A stretch of DNA of 64,000 nt from Lentilactobacillus rapi DSM 19907 = JCM 15042 (lineage in GTDB: Bacteria > Bacillota > Bacilli > Lactobacillales > Lactobacillaceae): assembly GCF_001436255.1 (NCBI RefSeq), contig NZ_AZEI01000076.1, forward strand, positions 124,001 through 188,000, read 5' to 3'. A program made the position numbers and the translations under genes. Shown here in pieces: positions 28,726-36,041 of the stretch. Position 1 is the stretch's first letter; each line of letters starts with the position of its first letter. A model generated the notes under the pieces. The model did no database searches, had not been told where the DNA came from, and saw only the letters and a list, made by a program, of their open reading frames with translations.

Positions 28726-29655
28726 ATGAGTAAAGAATTAGTTTTTGGTCACCAAAGTCCTGATACTGACGCGATTGTTGCTGCTAAAGCATATTCTTAT
28801 TTGCAAAACCAGTTAGGCTACGATACGGAAGCCGTTGCCCTCGGCGAACCGAATGCCGAAACTGTCTTTGTATTGAATTACTTCGACGAGCCAACACCAC
28901 GCATCATCAAAACCGCTAAAAATGAAGTTGATTCTGTTATGTTGGTTGATCATAATGAGTTCCAACAAAGTGTGAGTGATATCAAAGATTTGACCATCAC
29001 GCACGTTGTTGATCACCATCGAATTTCCAACTTCCAAACGGATCAACCATTGTATTATCGGGCAGAACCAGTTGGCTGTTGCAGCACGATCATTACCAAA
29101 ATGTTTGATGAAAACAAGATTGACATCCCGGTTCAATTAGCTGGTTTGATGTTATCAGCGATTATTTCTGATACCTTGTTGCTGAAGTCACCAACCACGA
29201 CGGATGAAGATCGAATTGTCGTGAAGACATTGGCTAAGATCGCTGATATCGATTATGAAAAGTATGGGATTGAAATGCTTAAAGCAGGGACAAACGTTGC
29301 TGCCAAGAGTGACCAAGAATTAATTGATTCTGATGCTAAGTCATTCACAATGGGTGGCAAGAGCGTTCGAATTGATCAAATTAACGTTGTTGAATTTAGT
29401 GACATCGACAAACGTCAAGAAGACATCAAAAAGGCGATGAAGGCAGAGGCTGCCGACAAGGGTTATGATTTATTCCTCGTTCTGGTCACCAACGTCTTGA
29501 ATAGTGACTCAAGAATGATCGTCATTGGTGATCCCGTTGATGCTGTTGAGAAGGCCTTTAATAGCAAGCTCAGCAAGGATGCAACTTTATCATTGCCAGG
29601 GGTTGTTTCGCGTAAGAAGCAGGTTGTCCCACCATTAAATGATGCTTTAAACTAA
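28726..29655 (+). CDS. ppaC: Manganese-dependent inorganic pyrophosphatase
   Basis: A family II pyrophosphatase that hydrolyses pyrophosphate from biosynthetic reactions. It has 309 residues. Metal-binding motifs are GHQSPDTDA near the start, LVDHNE, and VDHHRI (the DHH motif). The C-terminal DHHA2 domain has the substrate-binding [10 protein letters not shown]. It starts after AAAGGAGATC and is followed by a clear terminator. Use of a manganese enzyme fits the manganese-rich, iron-poor physiology of lactobacilli. Confidence 0.97.
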   Translation: MSKELVFGHQSPDTDAIVAAKAYSYLQNQLGYDTEAVALGEPNAETVFVLNYFDEPTPRIIKTAKNEVDSVMLVDHNEFQQSVSDIKDLTITHVVDHHRISNFQTDQPLYYRAEPVGCCSTIITKMFDENKIDIPVQLAGLMLSAIISDTLLLKSPTTTDEDRIVVKTLAKIADIDYEKYGIEMLKAGTNVAAKSDQELIDSDAKSFTMGGKSVRIDQINVVEFSDIDKRQEDIKKAMKAEAADKGYDLFLVLVTNVLNSDSRMIVIGDPVDAVEKAFNSKLSKDATLSLPGVVSRKKQVVPPLNDALN

Positions 29656-29664
29656 TTTAACCTG

Positions 29665-29702
29665 AATAGCCGGACCCGATGCATGGGCTGCGGCTATTTT
29701 TG
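29665..29702 (+). terminator. Intrinsic terminator after ppaC
   Basis: AATAGCCG (29665-29672) pairs with CGGCTATT (29691-29698), with further pairing inside, followed by TTTTG. Confidence 0.8.
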
Positions 29703-29731
29703 TTTACTTTGTCTGAAAATACTTCTATACT
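29703..29731 (+). promoter_or_regulatory. Promoter for msrB-msrA
   Basis: TTTACT (29703-29708), a 17-base spacer and TATACT (29726-29731), about 70 bases before msrB. A small hairpin (ATACCG, GAAGT, CGGTAT; 29757-29773) lies in the transcribed leader. Confidence 0.55.
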
Positions 29732-29799
29732 AAACGTTAGGTTGTGCACAATTTATATACCGGAAGTCGGTATTCTCACTATTTTAATGGAGGACTCTA

Positions 29800-30228
29800 A
29801 TGGATAAAAATGAGCTCAAAAACCACTTAACCCCTGAACAATATGCCGTGACACAAGAAAAGGGAACTGAAGCCCCATTTTCGGGTCAATATGACGATTT
29901 CTACCAGGATGGCATCTACGTTGACGTTGTCAGCGGAGAACCTTTATTTTCATCCACTGATAAGTATGATGCGGGCTGTGGTTGGCCATCCTTCACAAAA
30001 CCAATTGATGAGTCGACTGTGAAGCGCCATTTGGATACGTCGCACGGCATGATTCGCGAAGAAGTTACCAGTAAGGATGCCAATTCTCATCTTGGGCACG
30101 TCTTTCCTGACGGGCCCAAAGAAACCGGCGGACAACGTTTTTGCATTAATTCTGCTGCATTAAAGTTTATTCCGGTTGAAAAACTTACTGAATCAGGATA
30201 TGGTAAATATACGACATTATTTAAATGA
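29800..30228 (+). CDS. msrB: Peptide-methionine (R)-S-oxide reductase
   Basis: Repairs R-methionine sulfoxide in proteins. It has 142 residues. The motifs are [19 protein letters not shown], the pocket His in [12 protein letters not shown] and the catalytic Cys in [12 protein letters not shown]. The zinc-binding CxxC pairs of some MsrBs are absent. ATG 29800 follows ATGGAGGAC. msrA starts ten bases after the stop, giving a two-gene oxidative repair operon with its own promoter and terminator. Confidence 0.96.
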   Translation: MDKNELKNHLTPEQYAVTQEKGTEAPFSGQYDDFYQDGIYVDVVSGEPLFSSTDKYDAGCGWPSFTKPIDESTVKRHLDTSHGMIREEVTSKDANSHLGHVFPDGPKETGGQRFCINSAALKFIPVEKLTESGYGKYTTLFK

Positions 30229-30238
30229 GGTGAAATCC

Positions 30239-30757
30239 ATGGAAGATACAGCGATTTTTGCTGGTGGTTGCTTCTGGTGTATGGTAAAATCATTTGATAC
30301 CATGCCCGGAATCGACAAGGTCATTTCAGGTTATACAGGTGGACATGTGCCCAACCCAACTTATGAGCAGGTCAGCAGTCATACCACCGGCCATACTGAG
30401 GCAGTTAAGATCATTTTTGATCCCGAAAAGATTAGTTACAAACAATTAGTTGATATTTATTGGCACCAGACTGATCCAACAGATGCAATGGGTCAGTTTC
30501 AAGATCGGGGTGACAATTATCGCCCAGTGATTTTTGTTAAAGATGACGAACAGCGACAGATCGCTGAAGCATCTAAAAAAGCATTGGCAGAAAGTAATCA
30601 ATTTGATGACCCAATCGTGACCCAAATAGAAGATGCAAAACCATTTTATCCTGCAGAAGAAGAACACCAACAGTTTTACAAAAAGAATCCGTTACGCTTC
30701 CAAATGGAAGAAATGGGCGGACGAGAGAAGTTTATTAAACAGAATTGGCAAAAATAA
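30239..30757 (+). CDS. msrA: Peptide-methionine (S)-S-oxide reductase
   Basis: Repairs S-methionine sulfoxide. It has 172 residues. The catalytic Cys is in [13 protein letters not shown] and YHDQ-type residues (YWHQTDPTD) follow. I placed the start at ATG 30239 because GAGGTGAAATCC precedes it and MsrA proteins begin shortly before the GCFW motif; an in-frame ATG inside msrB (30176) is not needed. A terminator follows. Confidence 0.96.
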   Translation: MEDTAIFAGGCFWCMVKSFDTMPGIDKVISGYTGGHVPNPTYEQVSSHTTGHTEAVKIIFDPEKISYKQLVDIYWHQTDPTDAMGQFQDRGDNYRPVIFVKDDEQRQIAEASKKALAESNQFDDPIVTQIEDAKPFYPAEEEHQQFYKKNPLRFQMEEMGGREKFIKQNWQK

Positions 30758-30765
30758 AGGTTTGA

Positions 30766-30810
30766 GGCAGCTAACCACCACACTTGACGTGATTGGTTAG
30801 CCGTTTTTTA
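30766..30810 (+). terminator. Intrinsic terminator after msrA
   Basis: GCTAACCA pairs with TGGTTAGC, extended by flanking GC pairs, then a run of six T. Confidence 0.8.
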
Positions 30811-30867
30811 CATAAATCTCGAAGATTCAATGAACAATCAAGCATCATCTGAAAGGCGGTATTGTCC

Positions 30868-31983
30868 ATGATTACCTGGTCCCAAAAACGAATTCAAGCA
30901 TTCCAAAAGACTTTACTTGATTGGTATGATCATCACAAACGAGATCTTCCTTGGCGCAAAGATCATGATCCTTATCATATCTGGATATCAGAAATCATGC
31001 TTCAACAAACTCAGGTTCAGACGGTCATTCCTTATTATTTAAAATTCATGAAGCAATTTCCAACTGTCCAGTCACTGGCAACCGCCGATGAAGCAAAGTT
31101 AATGAAAGCTTGGGAAGGCTTAGGGTATTACAGTCGTGCCAGGAATTTGCAAAGAGCGGCCCGCCAGCTGGTGGATGATTATCAGGGGAAGTGGCCAACA
31201 ACTGTTGGTGGGCTTCAAGAATTGAGTGGCATCGGCCCATATACCGCTGGCGCAATTGCTAGTATTGCATTTAACCGACCGGTTGCCGCTGTTGATGGGA
31301 ATGCATTTCGCGTTTTTGCCCGGCTGTTAGAAATTGACGATGATGTTGCAAAACCGCAAACTCGGAAAGTCTTTGAAAAGATCATTAACCAAATTATTTC
31401 AAAAGATCGGCCTGGCGACTTTAATCAGGCAATCATGGACTTAGGCGCAAGTTACATGACTGCAACAAACTATGATACAAGTCAGTCACCGGTCAGAGCA
31501 TTCAATCAAGCGTACATAGATGGGATTGAATCCCAATATCCTGTCAAGACAAAGAAAAAAAGACCAATCCCAGTCGATTACTTTGGATTGGTGATTCATT
31601 CCACAAAGGGTTACTTATTTGAACAACGACCAGCCAAAGGAATCCTAGCTGGCTTCTGGATGTTTCCACTAATTGACCAACAGGAATTAATAAATGATCA
31701 ACCGACTTCAAAGCAGGTCTTAATCCAACGATTGCAGGACAAACTTGCGGCAGATTACCAACTTCAGGTCAGTTTATCAGAAATTGATCATCAGCCGGTC
31801 AGTCACACATTTACCCATCAAAAGTGGCAGATCACATTGCTATCAGGAGAGTTACCAGCAGATTCCGACCTGAGTTTTTTCCCTGGCAAATGGATTCCAG
31901 CTGCTGATTTTGAAGCGATGACTTTTTCCAAAGTGCAATCAAAAATGTGGTTGAAGTACGAAAAATCAGTTAAAACCCTATAG
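30868..31983 (+). CDS. mutY: Adenine DNA glycosylase MutY, iron-sulfur-cluster-free form
   Basis: Removes adenine mispaired with 8-oxoguanine. It has 371 residues from ATG 30868 after GAAAGGCGG. The catalytic Glu is in SEIMLQQTQV, the helix-hairpin-helix is LSGIGPYTAGA and the catalytic Asp is in AAVDGNAFR. After IMDLGA, the four cysteines that bind a [4Fe-4S] cluster in most MutY proteins are absent: the stretch reads SYMTATNYDTSQSPVRAFN. The C-terminal NUDIX-like 8-oxoguanine recognition domain (about 235-365) is present. Cluster-free MutYs are reported from some lactobacilli, so it is probably active. Confidence 0.93.
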   Translation: MITWSQKRIQAFQKTLLDWYDHHKRDLPWRKDHDPYHIWISEIMLQQTQVQTVIPYYLKFMKQFPTVQSLATADEAKLMKAWEGLGYYSRARNLQRAARQLVDDYQGKWPTTVGGLQELSGIGPYTAGAIASIAFNRPVAAVDGNAFRVFARLLEIDDDVAKPQTRKVFEKIINQIISKDRPGDFNQAIMDLGASYMTATNYDTSQSPVRAFNQAYIDGIESQYPVKTKKKRPIPVDYFGLVIHSTKGYLFEQRPAKGILAGFWMFPLIDQQELINDQPTSKQVLIQRLQDKLAADYQLQVSLSEIDHQPVSHTFTHQKWQITLLSGELPADSDLSFFPGKWIPAADFEAMTFSKVQSKMWLKYEKSVKTL

Positions 31984-32003
31984 AAACGCTCGAGCATCAC
32001 CTG

Positions 32004-33092
32004 TTAGTGATCCCGATGCAATTCATCAAGGGCAGCTTTTTGCTTGGTATCAATAATGTGAGTATAAAGCCCAGTTGCCTTTGTTGAAGTTTGGCCCAGT
32101 TGAGTTGCAACCAAGTGCTCATTGTTTGTTTCAAGGTAAAGCTTGGATGCTAACGTATGTCTTAATTTGTGGGGAGTGATTCTCACATGGTTAAATGCCT
32201 GTGAGTACTTTGCGACTAATAACTCGACCGTGGCTGTGGAAATCCGACGCGGATAGTGCTCCCCCTTTGTAAGAAAGAGGGCAGGGGTGGCCTTTGTTGC
32301 GAGGTAACGATTAGTGCGAATCGATAAATATGGCTCAATATAAGGTAACACCCAGTCTGCAATTGGCACGGCATCTCGTTTGCCGCCTTTACGAATAACT
32401 GAAATAATTGCTTTCTTTAAGTTTAAATCACTCAGATTTGAATTCGTTAATTCTGACACTCGAATGCCGGTTCCCAGCATTAAAGCATTGATCGCCACAT
32501 CACGTTCACGGTCGCGTTCATACATCTTCAGCAGTCGTTTGCCGCGGAGTTGTTTGGGATAGCGATTTTGAATGAAATCCAGATAATCAACATCCGTGTG
32601 GCCAAGCATCAACTTGTCTTTAATATTATGGGCACGAGTCTGGTAGGTTTCACTATCTGGTACTAAAGCAATCTTTTTCATGACATTTCTATAAAAATAA
32701 GGCTCACCATTCTCATTTTCAGATTCCTCTGTTAAGTAGCGAAAAAGGGCACTCAGCGCATTTAGAGAGCGGTTAATTGTCTGATGAGAAAGTGTTCCCT
32801 GAGGTTTGTTAGCACTTTGTTTGCCACGATTCAGCAAAAATGCCTTATAAAGCTCCATATCTTGTTTTGAAAGATGTTCCAACTCAGTAAGGGAAATGTT
32901 ATTAATGGCAGAAGCGTTCGTAATATTCGTATCAATCATCCAAGTAAAAAATCGCTTAAATTCATTGAGATATTGGTAGAGGGTAGCTGGTGACAGTGGA
33001 ACGGTGGACTTTTCAAGATAGTAATCCTGAACGTAAGATGGCATTAGTTGACTGAGTTGTTCGTTATTGGAAATATAATTTTCTTTTTTCAT
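32004..33092 (-). CDS. xerS: XerS-like tyrosine recombinase
   Basis: A 362-residue tyrosine recombinase that strongly resembles streptococcal XerS, the single-protein dimer-resolution recombinase, in length and in stretches such as TLYQYLNEFKRFF, GEPYFYRNVMKK and RKGGKRD. Catalytic residues are Arg211, Lys235, His308, Arg311 and Tyr343. The position usually His or Trp (LGH in XerS) is Gln334 (QLGQTSTKAT). The start at ATG 33092 follows AAGGTGATTTTAC. It is convergent with mutY and lies 0.7 kb from a dif-like site. As xerC is also present, its job here is uncertain. Confidence 0.88.
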   Translation of the reverse strand: MKKENYISNNEQLSQLMPSYVQDYYLEKSTVPLSPATLYQYLNEFKRFFTWMIDTNITNASAINNISLTELEHLSKQDMELYKAFLLNRGKQSANKPQGTLSHQTINRSLNALSALFRYLTEESENENGEPYFYRNVMKKIALVPDSETYQTRAHNIKDKLMLGHTDVDYLDFIQNRYPKQLRGKRLLKMYERDRERDVAINALMLGTGIRVSELTNSNLSDLNLKKAIISVIRKGGKRDAVPIADWVLPYIEPYLSIRTNRYLATKATPALFLTKGEHYPRRISTATVELLVAKYSQAFNHVRITPHKLRHTLASKLYLETNNEHLVATQLGQTSTKATGLYTHIIDTKQKAALDELHRDH

Positions 33093-33171
33093 GTAAAATC
33101 ACCTTAAAATAAGCATTAATCAATTCGAAATATGGTTAAAAATTAAGAGGTACCTACTTTTGTTGAGATAG

Positions 33172-33205
33172 ATAACTTAATAAAATATTGGTTTTATTAA
33201 GTTAT
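33172..33205. repeat. 14-6-14 palindrome upstream of xerS
   Basis: ATAACTTAATAAAA (33172-33185) and TTTTATTAAGTTAT (33192-33205) are perfect inverted copies around the 6-base centre TATTGG. Arms plus a 6-base centre match the layout of Xer recombination sites, but the sequence is too AT-rich for a strong terminator. It starts 80 bases before xerS. Confidence 0.6.
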
Positions 33206-33768
33206 ATTTTACCATATAATTGTTCTCAGATCCTTAAAAACAAGAGGAAATTAGTAACAGTCCAGGATAATTCTCTGACGCAATTCGGTGTGAAATAAGC
33301 GTATTTTCCGTTAAGCTGTTTTAAAATGGCTTAGCTCAGAAAACCATCAAGCGAGGCGTATTTACACAACTCCTTAGAAAGATCATATTAACTGTTTTGC
33401 GGAATGGATCAGAATTTGTAAGTGATTAAGTAATACAGAAGTCTTAATTTTAAGTAACAGGATATCGCAAAAAACAGCACTATGAATCTTCAAAATAACT
33501 TTGCGAATCTCGAGCCATACTAGTGAAGAATGACAACACTAAGCTCTCAAGGCTGTTAAACTGTATTTTACCAAATATCGTGTTAAGGAAACGTGTTGAG
33601 CGTCATGCTTTAACAATGAAGACAGATAATTGATCAACTAGTTTTTGTGAACTTTGCTGAGTCTGCAGCTGACTTTCTGTAAGTCTTAACAATTGAGAAT
33701 GTGACGTTTAACCAGTTTAATGGAAAGACAGATATGATCAAATAACTGCTAAGTAGAAATGAATGATT

Positions 33769-33790
33769 TGGCCTGTATCGGCCATATTTT
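33769..33790 (+). terminator. Small hairpin with T run before dif
   Basis: TGGCC (33769-33773) and GGCCA (33780-33784) pair around TGTATC and are followed by TATTTTTT on the plus strand. It could end a transcript arriving from the gene-free interval. Confidence 0.35.
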
Positions 33791-33802
33791 TTAAATTTAA
33801 CT

Positions 33803-33830
33803 ACTTCGTATAATATATATTATGTAAAGT
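33803..33830. other. dif: dif chromosome dimer resolution site
   Basis: The 28 bases divide as left arm ACTTCGTATAA, centre TATATA and right arm TTATGTAAAGT. From memory the Bacillus subtilis dif site is ACTTCCTAGAA, TATATA, TTATGTAAACT, so 25 of 28 positions agree and the XerD arm differs at one base. It lies where the main coding strand flips and next to a Xer-family gene, both expected at a replication terminus. Confidence 0.85.
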
Positions 33831-33840
33831 AGAAAATGTA

Positions 33841-33888
33841 AAAAGCCAATCAAAAGGCTCACCTATTGTCTGACTGGCTTCACTTTTT
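33841..33888 (-). terminator. Terminator of the folB-folKE-folC-folP operon
   Basis: On the minus strand AAGCCAGTCA pairs with TGATTGGCTT (one GU pair) across a long loop, followed by a T run. It begins within 15 bases of the folP stop codon. Confidence 0.75.
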
Positions 33889-33897
33889 GGAATTAAA

Positions 33898-34746
33898 CTA
33901 ACTCAATTCATCTTTAAACAAATTAAACGTATCAATCAACTGTTTGGTCTCTTTTACGTCATGAACCCGAATGACCCGACCGCCAAGTTGTATCATAAAG
34001 GATTCAAACAGCAACGTCGGAATTAAGCGATCAGATAATTCCAAGTCGAATAATCGCTTTGCAAAACTCTTTCTGGAAATGGCAATCATCACTGGCGTGT
34101 TAAAACTTGCAAACCGTTTTGTCGCTTTCATTTTGATGGTATCAAATTCTAATGTATTGTGATTAGAGAAACCAACACCAGGATCAATCACAATTTCCGA
34201 CTTCCTCAGACCAACTTCTTGAAGTCGCTTGATAGAATCTTGGAAAAAATCTGTCATTGTTTTGACTAAGGTGTCCGGTTGCTCGTCGAAGTTTCGGCCA
34301 TTGAACATGATGACAACTGATGGATGATATTGCTGAACCAATTGGAGCTTTTTATTGGAATTAAAACCATCAATGTCATTAATGATCTGAATACCAGATT
34401 TTAATCCACGTTCGATTACTTCATTTGTATTTGAATCTAGTGCCAACACAATCTTAGGAAATTTTCGCTGAATGGCCGTCAAATAAGGTTCGATTCTCCC
34501 CCATTCTTCATCTGCACTAATATCATCAAAGTGTGGTTTGGAAGATTTGCCACCAAGTTCAAAAATCGAAGCGCCATACCCGATCTCTGTTTCGATTCGA
34601 TCCAATACCTTACCAACACTTGAATTTACCCCACCATCATAAAAGGAATCCGGGGTTAAATTCAAAATGGAATAAATGATTGGCGATTTTGTCAGATTGA
34701 AGTCAAAGTTACTGCCTGTAAAGTGATGATCAACTTGTTTTGTCAT
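33898..34746 (-). CDS. folP: Dihydropteroate synthase-like protein, divergent
   Basis: Expected to join 6-hydroxymethyl-dihydropterin diphosphate with p-aminobenzoate. It has 282 residues with the family frame ILNLTPDSFYDGG, INDIDGF, IDPGVGF, ISRKSF and VIRVHDVKET. Several usually fixed residues differ: the second loop reads ELGGKSSKPH where most enzymes have DxGGESTRPG, and the MH of the LMHM region is MF. So activity or sulfonamide sensitivity could differ. It is the last gene of the folate operon and overlaps folC by 17 bases, with GGAGGA before ATG 34746. Confidence 0.85.
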   Translation of the reverse strand: MTKQVDHHFTGSNFDFNLTKSPIIYSILNLTPDSFYDGGVNSSVGKVLDRIETEIGYGASIFELGGKSSKPHFDDISADEEWGRIEPYLTAIQRKFPKIVLALDSNTNEVIERGLKSGIQIINDIDGFNSNKKLQLVQQYHPSVVIMFNGRNFDEQPDTLVKTMTDFFQDSIKRLQEVGLRKSEIVIDPGVGFSNHNTLEFDTIKMKATKRFASFNTPVMIAISRKSFAKRLFDLELSDRLIPTLLFESFMIQLGGRVIRVHDVKETKQLIDTFNLFKDELS

Positions 34747-36040
34747 GGATGTTATCCTCCAAACTTTTGATGTAAGTTCTGATTGGGTTTAACAAATAAA
34801 AGGAACCGACGACTAAATCTAATGAGCCACTTTGGATTTTAGCAGCATTAATGGCATCAATTGGATCTTTAATCACTGGGTATTTGATGTGCGTTGTGTT
34901 ATAAAACGTTTGCTGTAATTGCTCGCCTGATAATTTTCTAGAATCATTGGCTGGTTCAGAGATAATGAAAGTGGCATGTTTGATCCTTGACAATTGATCG
35001 ACTGAATCCTGATAATCTTTATCTTTTAAAAAACCAACAACGATGACTTTTTTTAAGCTTTCAAAATTTGTATTGACACTGTCGACGAATGATTTAATGC
35101 CGTCTAAATTATGTGCCCCGTCAACAATTATCATTGGTGACTCATTGATCGTTTCAAAACGACCTGGAATGTTTATTTGGCTCAAGGAGCGTTCCAATAT
35201 TTCGTCAATCGTTAATGGTGTTTTGGCCGATTGATAGAAATTAATCAACCAGGTTAAAACTGTTCGAAGGTTTTCGAGTTGGTAATCAGCTATTAAGCCA
35301 AATTTAAATGTCCCAGCAAATTCTGTCGTTTGATAATTGATGATGAGTTGACTATTCAATTTTTGATATTTGACATGGACAAAGCGACCAACATCAATCA
35401 CTTTAGCACCCTTGGACCTGGCTTCTTCGCGAATGATCCGGTTAACAGTATCAGAATGTTGCGGCGCAATAATGGTTGTATTGCCAGGTCGAATGATCTT
35501 CGACTTGGTTGTGGTAATTTCTTCAATCGTGCTACCCAAAATGCCAACGTGATCCAAACCAATTTCTGTAAAAATTGAATATTGAGTTGTGGTGACGGCG
35601 TTAGTTGCATCTAATTCACCACCTAGGCCGCATTCAAGGACCACATAATCAACTGACTGGTTAGAAAAATACAGCATCGCAATGAGGAACAATGCTTCAA
35701 AATCAGACAATTCATCATCTGCAAACTGCGGTGTAGCCATCATATTTTTCACTAAACCAGTTAATCCAGCCAATTGGGATTGGCTAATTGAATGACCGTT
35801 AATTTGGATGCTATTTGTTTGATCACCAATGAAAGGACTAGTGAATAACCCCACCTTTTGGTCCATGGTTTCCAAACAAGCGGCAATCATCATGGAGGTT
35901 GACCCTTTGCCATTGGTCCCACAAACGTGGATGATTGAAAAATCCTGATCCGGATTTCCAAGTTTCGTTAGGATTCGCTTCAGAAGCGCAATCCGATCAC
36001 CTTGATCGTATAAAAAAGAAGCAAATTTTGTGTCTGCCAT
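34730..36040 (-). CDS. folC: Folylpolyglutamate synthase / dihydrofolate synthase
   Basis: Adds glutamate to dihydropteroate and to folates, trapping them in the cell. It has 436 residues. ATP-binding is shown by HVCGTNGKGSTS near residue 45; VLECGLGGELDATN and the second-domain IIVDGAHNLDGI are family motifs. ATG 36040 follows GAGGCGAAC; a TTG 15 bases upstream would overlap folKE and is less likely. It sits between folKE and folP in the usual lactic acid bacteria order. Confidence 0.94.
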   Translation of the reverse strand: MADTKFASFLYDQGDRIALLKRILTKLGNPDQDFSIIHVCGTNGKGSTSMMIAACLETMDQKVGLFTSPFIGDQTNSIQINGHSISQSQLAGLTGLVKNMMATPQFADDELSDFEALFLIAMLYFSNQSVDYVVLECGLGGELDATNAVTTTQYSIFTEIGLDHVGILGSTIEEITTTKSKIIRPGNTTIIAPQHSDTVNRIIREEARSKGAKVIDVGRFVHVKYQKLNSQLIINYQTTEFAGTFKFGLIADYQLENLRTVLTWLINFYQSAKTPLTIDEILERSLSQINIPGRFETINESPMIIVDGAHNLDGIKSFVDSVNTNFESLKKVIVVGFLKDKDYQDSVDQLSRIKHATFIISEPANDSRKLSGEQLQQTFYNTTHIKYPVIKDPIDAINAAKIQSGSLDLVVGSFYLLNPIRTYIKSLEDNIHDKTS

Positions 36041-36041
36041 T

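Larger units (their letters stand above)
33093..33897. other. Gene-free interval of 805 bases at the strand switch
   Basis: No convincing protein or RNA gene is visible. It contains the 14-6-14 palindrome (33,172-33,205), a possible plus-strand promoter (TTTATT, 16 bases, TATAAT ending near 33,219), a GGCC hairpin with a T run (33,769-33,790), the dif-like site (33,803-33,830) and the folP terminator. I interpret it as the replication terminus region. Confidence 0.6.

Noticed and set aside
33172-33205. Intrinsic terminator upstream of xerS
   Set aside because: The stem is almost all AT, and no gene ends next to it on either strand.
33093-33900. Prophage or integrative element remnant next to a tyrosine recombinase
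   Set aside because: No phage genes, tRNA target or flanking direct repeats are visible, and the recombinase matches XerS in length and motifs rather than a phage integrase.
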